Assembly: GCA_017539165.1 (NCBI GenBank)
Contig: JAFYHN010000083.1
Coordinates: forward strand, 1 to 36,007
Reading direction: 5' to 3'
DNA from: Eubacterium sp.
GTDB taxonomy: Bacteria; Bacillota; Clostridia; Lachnospirales; Lachnospiraceae
DNA length: 36,007 nt
The position numbers and the translations under genes are program-made. Positions 1 through 6,446 of the stretch are shown in pieces (the stretch's first letter is position 1; each line of letters begins with the position of its first letter). Under the pieces are notes generated by a model that was given only the letters and a program-made list of their open reading frames with translations, had not been told where the DNA came from and did no database searches.

Positions 1-144
1 ACAACCATAATCCCAATCATTACTTCTATCTGTACCAAAACCACCATCTATATTATTTATACTTATACCACTTTTAGCATAATCACTTGTGCCACCATGA
101 TTATGATATTTATTTTGATTTGACTGTTTACTTAAACCGTTCGT
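1..144 (-). other. Open frame at left edge without a start codon
   Basis: Read leftward, this stretch has 48 codons without a stop and runs off the window. The translation is rich in Gly, Asn, Asp and Ser (for example NNIDGGFGTDRSNDWDYGC near the edge), a composition seen in fibre proteins. An in-frame TAA lies just upstream and no ATG, GTG or TTG occurs in the frame. It may be a decayed or displaced piece of a fibre gene, or chance. The rest of positions 1-160 shows nothing else recognisable. Confidence 0.25.
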
Positions 145-160
145 TTAGATTATAAAAATA

Positions 161-195
161 AAAAAAACCACCTGCATTGGAACTACAGGTGGTTC
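161..195 (-). terminator. Rho-independent terminator after the repeat fibre gene
   Basis: Arms AACCACCTG (166-174) and CAGGTGGTT (186-194) form a perfect 9-bp stem with an 11-nt loop. Read leftward it is followed by a run of T (161-167 on the plus strand is all A). It ends the leftward transcript of the gene at 243-2036. Confidence 0.85.
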
Positions 196-242
196 AATCC
201 AAATTAGAGGTGTGAAAAAACACATCTATAAGAATATATAAA

Positions 243-2036
243 TTAAGTCCAAGCAATATCACCATCAGGGTATCTTTCAAACAAGTCTGTATTATAAGGT
301 GGTACAAACCATCTTTCTCCATTAAACTCAATGGTCTTTCTCACAAGCGGACCATTCTTGTTATTCTGTCCGTTCTGAAAAGCTGTTCCTGTAGATGAGG
401 CTGCATCAGGGAATGTAGTATAACCCATATGATTGTTGTTAGGATTAGTCCAACAATAAAGTCTTGGTGGAAGTGTAAGGGTTATGGTTGTCTTTTCCAT
501 ACCATCATTGCCTGTTGTTGGAGTAATTTCAACAGGTGCTGTATAATCTTGAACAACAATAGTCTGTTCTTTATTAGCCTCAAGCGGAACATCTACAGTA
601 ACTTCAACTTCATCAATGGCAACATTGCCTGTACTTGGTGAGATTGTATAAGTTCCATTATGTTCATATGTTTCAGTTCTTTCAGTTTCAATCGGAACGG
701 CTACAGTAACCTCCACATCTTCCATTGCCACATTACCTGTGCTTGGAGAAATTGTAGTTGTTCCATTCTCAGTTATAGTTTCTGTTCTACCTGTTTCAAT
801 AGGTACTGCAACAGTAAGTTCTACATCTTCCATAGCAAGTTTTCCACTTGCAGGACTTATTGTAGTAGTTCCGTTTTCTGTTATGGTTTCAGTTCTTCCT
901 GTTTCAATCGGAAGTGCTGTTTCAATTTCAACTGATGTTAAAACCTTACCCTCATCAGGCTCAACCGTGGTTGTTCCGTTTTCAACTATGGTAACTGATT
1001 TTGTCTGTTCAGGTTTAGGACCGGGAACGGCAACAGTAACTTCCACATCTTCCATAGCAGCATAGCCACTTGCCGGGGAAATTGTTGTGATTCCATTCTC
1101 AGTAATGGTTTCAGCTCTGCCGGTTTCAATTGGTACATCAACGGTAACTTTTGAAAGTCCATCATAACCCGTATCAGCAACAACTTCACCATTTTCAGTA
1201 ACAGTCTTTTCCTGAAGATTAGGCTGCACATCAACCCTCACAATAAGTTCTGCAACACCATCATAAGCCGGGTCAGGAAGAATTTGATGAGTACCATTTG
1301 TATTCAAATCAACTGTCTTGCTATCTTCAATGACAAGCTCATGTGGTGCATCTTTACTCTGAGTTGCAAAAGCACATTCAAAATCATTCTCCATCACATA
1401 ATGGTTGATTGTTGAAACAAGTCCTGCAATCTTCAATGTGTAAGAAGTCTGATATTCAAGCCAGTACTCTGTAGATACTGTAAGCAATGCCCCGGTAGAA
1501 TCTACCATTATCGTACAATCCTTTATCTCACCACTCTGAGTAATAATCTGAGCAACAGCATTTTCAACATCTACCGGAAGATTTGTCTTAATCAGGAATA
1601 CCGGCTGTAAAGGAACAGATGTAAGTGTTCCAATCTGCATATTAACCTGATTTATCTTTACATAAACAGTAGGTTCAGGCTGTGGTTCCGGTGGATTTGG
1701 AACATAAGGTTTTGGTGCAATATCAAATCTGATTTCATCAACAAATGAGTTGTACTCATTATCAACAAAAGCATCCCAGTAAACCATAATCTTACGCTGC
1801 AAAGTTGTTCCCTCAACAGTCTTTACATTCGGAATTGTAAGAACTACTGAACTTGCAGGTGTAAGAGGAAAAAGATAAATCCCATCAACTACCGACCAGC
1901 TCTCCTTATCATTATTGAGTGCGAGTAGGGTATACTGAATTTTTGTTGGAATGTAATACTGTCCGGCTGAATCTCTGAAACCGAGATTTACTTTTACGGT
2001 AGAACCTTCATTTGGTGTATTATTAAGTCTAATCAT
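243..2036 (-). CDS. Repeat-containing virion fibre/decoration-type protein
   Basis: A 597-residue protein, probably on the virion surface. Residues 1-108 form an N-terminal domain of unknown type. A Pro-rich hinge follows (111-122, PEPQPEP), then an Ig-like domain resembling bacterial SbsA/Big families (about 123-226). Eight tandem units of 30-35 residues with the pattern ETITENGTTTISPASG then VEVTVAVPI span about 236-522. A unique C-terminal cap follows (525-597). Such 'ENGT..I.P..G...M..V.VTV.VP' repeats are common in appendage and cell-surface proteins of gut phages and bacteria; the exact role here is inferred. The start has a good ribosome site (AGGAGATATAA before ATG) and lies 9 bases after the stop of the upstream gene, so the two are probably co-transcribed. 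A strong terminator follows. Confidence 0.8.
   Translation of the reverse strand: MIRLNNTPNEGSTVKVNLGFRDSAGQYYIPTKIQYTLLALNNDKESWSVVDGIYLFPLTPASSVVLTIPNVKTVEGTTLQRKIMVYWDAFVDNEYNSFVDEIRFDIAPKPYVPNPPEPQPEPTVYVKINQVNMQIGTLTSVPLQPVFLIKTNLPVDVENAVAQIITQSGEIKDCTIMVDSTGALLTVSTEYWLEYQTSYTLKIAGLVSTINHYVMENDFECAFATQSKDAPHELVIEDSKTVDLNTNGTHQILPDPAYDGVAELIVRVDVQPNLQEKTVTENGEVVADTGYDGLSKVTVDVPIETGRAETITENGITTISPASGYAAMEDVEVTVAVPGPKPEQTKSVTIVENGTTTVEPDEGKVLTSVEIETALPIETGRTETITENGTTTISPASGKLAMEDVELTVAVPIETGRTETITENGTTTISPSTGNVAMEDVEVTVAVPIETERTETYEHNGTYTISPSTGNVAIDEVEVTVDVPLEANKEQTIVVQDYTAPVEITPTTGNDGMEKTTITLTLPPRLYCWTNPNNNHMGYTTFPDAASSTGTAFQNGQNNKNGPLVRKTIEFNGERWFVPPYNTDLFERYPDGDIAWT
471..1331 (-). repeat. 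Eight tandem ~100-bp coding repeats
   Basis: The repeats of the 243-2036 protein are visible in the DNA, most clearly in the units around 670-940, where the ITENGTTTISP and AMEDVE segments recur at about 102-bp spacing with few changes. Outer units are more diverged. Close similarity of the central units suggests recent unit duplication, so copy number may vary between related phages. Confidence 0.8.
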
Positions 2037-2045
2037 TTATATCTC

Positions 2046-3650
2046 CTATTTTAATACGAAATATCTGCAATTTGGAATTTCAAATACATCAGGATTATCA
2101 TTGTAATAATGGAATGAGAAGTATCCTATATCATTCCAACTCTGGCCATTGAACAACCCTGTACCTTTTTCAAGTTTCTCATATTTTCCTTTAGAACCAA
2201 AAATTACTGCTGGTCTAGCTGCACTAGCACCTTCCACTTCACCAACAATAGCAATTGTATCATCCCAATTCCAACTTCCATCTTCAAAGAAAGACATAAC
2301 TTCTCTTTTATTTACAGGAAGAACCGAGGTATTATATTTCCAATTATTATGTGAAGTATAGTATTTAGATGATTTAATAGGTCTGCGAGAATTCCATAAA
2401 TCTGTTTCAATTTCAGTAACACGTTTCCATTCAGGAGGCTCTTCACCATATTTTTCAATATATTCTTCACGAGTATACATATTAATACCTCGCTGGTCAT
2501 GTTCGTCACCCCAATATAAAGGTTCTTGAGCTGATTCGATTGGTCTGCGAGATGATACGACATTATTCGGTTTTTCTCCGATATATCTCTTATCAAGTTT
2601 CTTTGCACTATCCCAATCAAACTCTTTCCAATGATAAATGTAATCTTCATCAACAACCATTCCGTTAGATTCAATAAAAGAGTGAATGTCATCAAAATCA
2701 CCAACCAATATCATGCCGGTTCTTCCGTTATAATCATAACAGCCATAGTTAGTAACAGAATTTTTAATAGCACTAAGTGCCATTTGCTTAGTCCAATGTT
2801 GAGGCCAGATACCACTTACATATACACAATGGAGAGTATCAGCTGCTGATTTAATAGGTCTGCGAGAATTACATAACCAAGCAGAACCATAATCTTTATC
2901 ATACCATTCGACAATTTCTTCAGGTGTAAGATAACCCATAAATACTGCACCATCTTCTCCGTGCCATTTACCATCTTCTTCTTTTGTAACAGTTATAGTT
3001 CCGTCATAACCACACTCTCCTAAAGATACATAAAATTCTGTTACTTCAGAATCATCTTCATCTTCATATTCAGATTTGATTGGTCTGCGAGATGATTTAA
3101 TTTGTTTTCCGAATTTATCATATACCTTGGCAGAAAGACCTTGTATATTATTTTTCTTATTTGCAAAATCTATGGCATCTTCTTTAGTATAGAAATACTC
3201 TTGTTTAAGTTTGCCATAATCATCAGAAATATCTACATAATATTCCATATCCTTGATATTAGCTGAGAATAAAGCCTCTACAGACTGTTTGTTTCTTTCA
3301 AATCCATTCATTATATTCTCCTCTTCAAACCATCTTTCAGGTATTCTTATATCAAACTTTACAAACCTATAAAGGTTCTGAACTTTACATTTTCTGACAG
3401 CAACATCACTATCACAGATATATTCCACTACATCAGGTTCTTTTGTTCTGAAAAAATTATTGATAGGTTTATAACCTCTTATTGTTCTTATACTAGGAAC
3501 ACCACCCGATACTTCTGGGTCATCCCAATATTCCTTATAGAGATTTATAACATCTTCGGAAGTTTTACAAGTTTTTAATTTCCCATTATAGTATTGCATA
3601 AGTTCAGCAGCCTTTTGTAAAGCCTCATCATATGTTTCACCAATTCTCAT
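2046..3650 (-). CDS. Modular protein with four SRRPIKS-type linkers
   Basis: I recognise no family. The 534 residues divide into five blocks joined by near-identical linkers: SSRRPIKS (186-193), NSRRPIKS (261-268), SSRRPIES (366-373) and NSRRPIKS (420-427). Blocks are acidic and aromatic-rich, and do not resemble each other closely. A different linker-like segment, RNKQSVEALFSA (about 119-130), matches the ALFS segments in the 30368-32284 protein. The DNA encoding linkers 2 and 4 shares an identical 23-nt word (2371-2393 and 2848-2870). The start overlaps the stop of the preceding gene (ATGA) and has TTTGGAGATTAT upstream. I infer a late structural or packaged polyprotein cut at the linkers by a prohead protease. 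The linkers might instead be packaging signals or plain flexible joints. Confidence 0.8.
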   Translation of the reverse strand: MRIGETYDEALQKAAELMQYYNGKLKTCKTSEDVINLYKEYWDDPEVSGGVPSIRTIRGYKPINNFFRTKEPDVVEYICDSDVAVRKCKVQNLYRFVKFDIRIPERWFEEENIMNGFERNKQSVEALFSANIKDMEYYVDISDDYGKLKQEYFYTKEDAIDFANKKNNIQGLSAKVYDKFGKQIKSSRRPIKSEYEDEDDSEVTEFYVSLGECGYDGTITVTKEEDGKWHGEDGAVFMGYLTPEEIVEWYDKDYGSAWLCNSRRPIKSAADTLHCVYVSGIWPQHWTKQMALSAIKNSVTNYGCYDYNGRTGMILVGDFDDIHSFIESNGMVVDEDYIYHWKEFDWDSAKKLDKRYIGEKPNNVVSSRRPIESAQEPLYWGDEHDQRGINMYTREEYIEKYGEEPPEWKRVTEIETDLWNSRRPIKSSKYYTSHNNWKYNTSVLPVNKREVMSFFEDGSWNWDDTIAIVGEVEGASAARPAVIFGSKGKYEKLEKGTGLFNGQSWNDIGYFSFHYYNDNPDVFEIPNCRYFVLK

Positions 3651-3787
3651 ATAATCTCCAAATATTCAAATTCTTCTGCTAGAACAGTCAGGGAAGAATC
3701 ATAAACATCTTCCTCAACTTCTTCAACATCTAATAGCGTAGTATTATTTTTAACAACATTGAAATCGTTTTCAACTATATCTAACAT
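3647..3787 (-). CDS. Small acidic protein, apparently leaderless
   Basis: Of the possible starts I choose the ATG at 3787, giving 46 residues beginning MLDIVENDFNVV. The frame extends upstream to 3829, but that part encodes a Phe/Tyr/Ile string from the AT-rich promoter. The protein is acidic (DVEEVEEDVYDSS) and its function is unknown. The ATG sits directly after the late-type element TTATATATTT with no room for a ribosome site. The stop overlaps the next gene's start (ATGA), so it may also couple translation into the modular gene downstream. Confidence 0.5.
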   Translation of the reverse strand: MLDIVENDFNVVKNNTTLLDVEEVEEDVYDSSLTVLAEEFEYLEII

Positions 3788-3806
3788 ATAAAAATATATA
3801 AAATAC
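3788..3806 (-). promoter_or_regulatory. Late-type promoter element abutting a start codon
   Basis: Core TTATATATTT in the sense direction (3792-3801), 4 bases before ATG 3787. It is one of about ten copies of this element in front of leftward genes and resembles the T4 late -10 box in composition. The role is inferred from position and recurrence. Confidence 0.55.
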
Positions 3807-3942
3807 CTGAATATAAACCGGCAATACACTCAATTCTGTAATACTGATGTTTTGAGAAGACTTTTCAATTAATTTGAGTAATTATACCATTTTGGTCAAA
3901 TACCCCTTAAATTTTCAATCCTAGGTGGGTTACAGGGGATTT

Positions 3943-4422
3943 TTAGAAGCTTAATTCACTATGTAAATCAGCATTACTGATTGGCTTTAGAAAATACGTA
4001 CGTTTAAGAACCTGACCTATGCCATCATCTTTTATAGCAGCTATTATAAATATCATATCACCCCAGATACTTGTAGCACCGGGAATAGCTGTCCTTATAT
4101 AATCATTTTCTTTAATAGGACTGTCTGAATTTATGTAAGCTGTGCAGAGTTCTTCAGAATCCTCTGGAAACCAGTTGAAATGGTAATATACTGATTTACT
4201 TACTGTAAAATTAATCCATATACGACAAGGAGCCGGATGATATTTATTTCCGAGAACTTTATCAGAATCAATCTTTTTTATTTCATCATAACCTACATCT
4301 TCATAACCAAGGGCAATTTTTCTTTCCGGAGAATATACTGTTGCGGGCTGTCCCCAGATTTCAAGCTGCTTGTCCATGAATTGGATATAACCTTCATACC
4401 CGATAAAATTCTCTATACTCAT
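3943..4422 (-). CDS. Unknown protein, possible head/neck component
   Basis: A soluble 159-residue protein of no recognised family. It has several aromatic-rich segments (YHFNWFPED, SIWGDMIFIIAAIKDD) suggesting a beta-rich fold, and no signal or membrane segment. Its start overlaps the previous gene's stop (ATGA), so it forms an operon with 4419-5219 and 5219-5464. An imperfect hairpin between about 3895 and 3935 (AAATCCCCT paired with AGGGGTATTT in the sense direction) could weakly end this transcript. A size and position like those of head-completion or neck proteins make that role conceivable, but nothing in the sequence proves it. Confidence 0.7.
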   Translation of the reverse strand: MSIENFIGYEGYIQFMDKQLEIWGQPATVYSPERKIALGYEDVGYDEIKKIDSDKVLGNKYHPAPCRIWINFTVSKSVYYHFNWFPEDSEELCTAYINSDSPIKENDYIRTAIPGATSIWGDMIFIIAAIKDDGIGQVLKRTYFLKPISNADLHSELSF

Positions 4423-5219
4423 AAGTCTTCTACCTCATCTGGATTTTCCCACAATTCATCAGGAGTTGCAATATGGTCATCATCTCCAATTACATTATCT
4501 TCTTCCTGTTCTTCCATATCATGAAGTTCATCAAGTGTATCAAGTTCTTCAAAGTCTTCATCAAGCTCCTGTTCTTCTTCCTGAATCCTTTCAAAGAACA
4601 CATCGCCCTCATCATTCTTCTTGCCGATAGTGATTGTTGTACCCTGTGGATTTACAGCATATATTGACTGTCCGTCATTAAGCCGGTCATAGTAAGCTGC
4701 AAACATCTTGGCAATAAGTTCTTTGTTACGGAGAATGAATTGAAGTACAGCATCTTCATGTTTACAGATAGTTCCTTTAAGGTTAGGATTACGGACTTTA
4801 GGAAAACGACCTTCCCGTGGAATTCCATAAAGATATTTCATTTGCGTTCCAAGGTATCGGTAACCCCAATACAGTTCTGCAGGACAATTACAGCGAATGT
4901 GAATATCACCAAAACCAATCGCATAATCTATTGCATCTTCAAAATCAATATCTTTATCTTTACCTAAACAATAAAAATCTTCAAACAGAACATACACATT
5001 ATACCAAGTCTGATTAGTTCCGGTTCTTCCATCTTTGAACTTTACTTTCTCACCAAAACGAGAAGACTTTATCTTGAACTTCAAAGTGTTGGCATAGGCA
5101 TACTCAAGAACAGGAGATTCAAGTTCCTTGGTATGCTGGTCATGGTGAATGAAATTTCCATCTCTGTTATCAATGAGTTCCTGAATTGTAAATGAATATA
5201 TAGGCTTTCTGGTTTTCAT
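4419..5219 (-). CDS. Protein with SWIM-like zinc site and acidic tail
   Basis: 266 residues. The middle holds Cys110-X-Cys112 and, about 40 residues later, Cys152-Lys-His154, in the context IRCNCPAELYWGY and RNPNLKGTICKH. This CXC...CXH spacing fits SWIM-type zinc-binding domains, and phage proteins with the pattern 'CNCPDF...NP...CKH' are known, mostly with no assigned role. Residues about 215-266 are almost wholly Asp/Glu-rich. The start has CAGGAGATTTTA before ATG and shares one base with the stop of the preceding gene (TAATG), indicating translational coupling. Residues 49-54 (KIKSSR) resemble the protease-site motif found elsewhere, possibly by chance. Confidence 0.75.
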   Translation of the reverse strand: MKTRKPIYSFTIQELIDNRDGNFIHHDQHTKELESPVLEYAYANTLKFKIKSSRFGEKVKFKDGRTGTNQTWYNVYVLFEDFYCLGKDKDIDFEDAIDYAIGFGDIHIRCNCPAELYWGYRYLGTQMKYLYGIPREGRFPKVRNPNLKGTICKHEDAVLQFILRNKELIAKMFAAYYDRLNDGQSIYAVNPQGTTITIGKKNDEGDVFFERIQEEEQELDEDFEELDTLDELHDMEEQEEDNVIGDDDHIATPDELWENPDEVEDL

Positions 5220-5464
5220 TAAAATCTCCTGTTGCCATCAAGTTCCTGCATGATGAAAGGAACTACCAGAGTATTGATTATCTCAGGGTCTGTATCTTCA
5301 AAAGAAATGGTTCTGCCATTCACTACATAAGAGGTATCATTGCTGATTACCTTTATGGTATTCTCACCATCAGTAACTTCACATTCATCTTCTGAGAGTT
5401 CATTAAGTTCTATTCCACCCGGCAGAATTGATGCTAATAATGTCCATTTGTTTTCTTCTTCCAT
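5219..5464 (-). CDS. Small unknown protein, first gene of a leftward operon
   Basis: 81 residues if translation starts at ATG 5464 (MEEENKWTLLASILPGG). An earlier in-frame ATG at 5488 would add MILIIYLC, encoded by the AT-rich promoter, and is less likely. No family is recognised; the C-terminal part looks like a small alpha/beta fold. The ATG is 4 bases from the late-type element and has no ribosome site, as with the gene at 3647-3787. It shares a base with the following gene (TAATG) and probably couples to it. Confidence 0.6.
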   Translation of the reverse strand: MEEENKWTLLASILPGGIELNELSEDECEVTDGENTIKVISNDTSYVVNGRTISFEDTDPEIINTLVVPFIMQELDGNRRF

Positions 5465-5481
5465 ACATAAATATATAATTA
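5465..5481 (-). promoter_or_regulatory. Late-type promoter element abutting a start codon
   Basis: TTATATATTT in the sense direction at 5469-5478, followed by ATGT and the ATG at 5464. It lies back to back with the rightward sigma70-type promoter at 5510-5538, making this a divergent control region. Confidence 0.55.
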
Positions 5482-5509
5482 AAATCATTAAAAATTTTAT
5501 AAAATTTAT

Positions 5510-5538
5510 TTGACAAGTGTTTTACTATCTGTTATAAT
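5510..5538 (+). promoter_or_regulatory. Consensus sigma70 promoter (TTGACA-17-TATAAT)
   Basis: TTGACA at 5510-5515 and TATAAT at 5533-5538 with an exact 17-bp spacer: a perfect match to the vegetative bacterial consensus. It drives the only rightward genes in the window and would be read by host polymerase at once, implying early expression. Confidence 0.9.
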
Positions 5539-5547
5539 CAATTACAG

Positions 5548-5567
5548 AAAGGTTGAAAGAAACCTTT
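5548..5567 (+). promoter_or_regulatory. Leader hairpin touching the ribosome binding site
   Basis: Arms AAAGGTT (5548-5554) and AACCTTT (5561-5567) with loop GAAAGA form a 7-bp stem at the 5' end of the predicted transcript. The Shine-Dalgarno sequence AAGGAG starts at the next base (5568). It may protect the mRNA 5' end or tune initiation. Confidence 0.6.
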
Positions 5568-5578
5568 AAGGAGCAATT

Positions 5579-5842
5579 ATGAAGAGAATGGTATGGGATA
5601 TTCCTTTGGCAACACTTGGTTCTTATATGAACAGACAGCCTGTGAAAGTAGGTTACTGGAATCTTATGGGCAGCAAGTTTTATGATGACCTTCCTGTGTA
5701 TGAGGGTTCTATGGGTGGTCTTATGTATGACAGAGCTAATGAAAAACTCTGGCAGGACATGAAGATGAAAAAGGTTATAAGCCTTGCAGCTGAAGACGGT
5801 TGTGTTGTAATCGGCATTGACAGATTCGACAACAATTTCTAA
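5579..5842 (+). CDS. Small rightward early protein, unknown function
   Basis: 87 residues, beginning MKRMVWDIPLATLG. No family recognised, no membrane segment or zinc site. It has the best expression signals in the window: consensus sigma70 promoter, leader hairpin, and AAGGAG 5 bases before ATG. Immediate early phage genes of this size often act on host functions; that is only context here. It lies opposite in direction to every neighbouring gene, which suggests an independently acquired or independently controlled unit with the gene that follows. Confidence 0.8.
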   Translation: MKRMVWDIPLATLGSYMNRQPVKVGYWNLMGSKFYDDLPVYEGSMGGLMYDRANEKLWQDMKMKKVISLAAEDGCVVIGIDRFDNNF

Positions 5843-5888
5843 CAATATGGTTTGCCGGTTTCTCCTTAAAACCGGAAGTGAGATAGGT

Positions 5889-6446
5889 ATGATAAGCAAC
5901 TGTTTATTTGAAGCAATTAAGGCAAAACTCAAGGACCCCAGAAATGTAAGGATTATCAGACTTCCTAAAGAGATAAGCAACACCGCACATTTTATGTGGA
6001 TTAATAAAAACAATGTTTATCATGCTTATGATTATAAACATTCTAAAAATCATTTCCTTTTTGACTGTAAAATAAAATCAATTCCCGATTATGTGTTTGA
6101 ATCTTTTATTCTAAATGAAATTGAGTTCAATGATAATAAGATTAATCTTGCAGAAAAATGTGGTCTTAAAATTACTGACTATAAATCTGAATGGAACTGG
6201 TCGTTCAAAGACCTTGATTATAAGAATCTGCCAACACAACTAGATATTGACTTTTTTGAAAAAGTTCTTAAATGTCAGGCAAAATTCAAACTCTGTATTG
6301 ATGGAAATATTAAAACAGTTAATCTTGATGAATTGAAATCTCAAAACTGTGATTTTGAATGGAAAATGATAGACCTCTATGACCCTGATTTTGAAAGGGT
6401 CTATAGAGGTCATAAATTAAGCAAATTATCAGATATTACTAATTAG
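5889..6446 (+). CDS. Rightward protein of unknown function
   Basis: I choose ATG 5889 (MISNCLFEAIKAKLKDP; 185 residues), which follows GAGATAGG. ATG 5847 and 5817 are in frame, but 5817 overlaps the previous gene and the stretch between is occupied by a CCGGTTT/AAACCGG hairpin (about 5853-5876). The protein mixes basic and acidic segments and has paired Trp (SEWNWSFKDLD); no family is recognised. Its stop overlaps the stop of the convergent gene at 6443 by 4 bases, so there is no intergenic space for a terminator; an inverted repeat inside the last codons may serve. Confidence 0.7.
   Translation: MISNCLFEAIKAKLKDPRNVRIIRLPKEISNTAHFMWINKNNVYHAYDYKHSKNHFLFDCKIKSIPDYVFESFILNEIEFNDNKINLAEKCGLKITDYKSEWNWSFKDLDYKNLPTQLDIDFFEKVLKCQAKFKLCIDGNIKTVNLDELKSQNCDFEWKMIDLYDPDFERVYRGHKLSKLSDITN
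6372..6411. repeat. Long inverted repeat at a convergent gene boundary
   Basis: Arms GACCTCTATGACCC (6372-6385) and GGGTCTATAGAGGTC (6397-6411) pair over 14 bp with a single bulge and an 11-nt loop. It lies inside the coding end of the rightward gene, 32 bases before its stop. It may work as a bidirectional terminator or RNase-processed stem, although no clear T-run follows. Confidence 0.6.

Noticed and set aside
471-1331. CRISPR-like repeat array
   Set aside because: Repeats are in frame, about 100 bp long and code for a clear protein pattern; there are no short identical repeats with unique spacers.
5525-6013. Leftward 162-codon frame opposite the rightward pair
   Set aside because: No ribosome site; it is antisense to genes with a consensus promoter and good ribosome sites, and its translation is leucine/isoleucine-rich as expected of a shadow.
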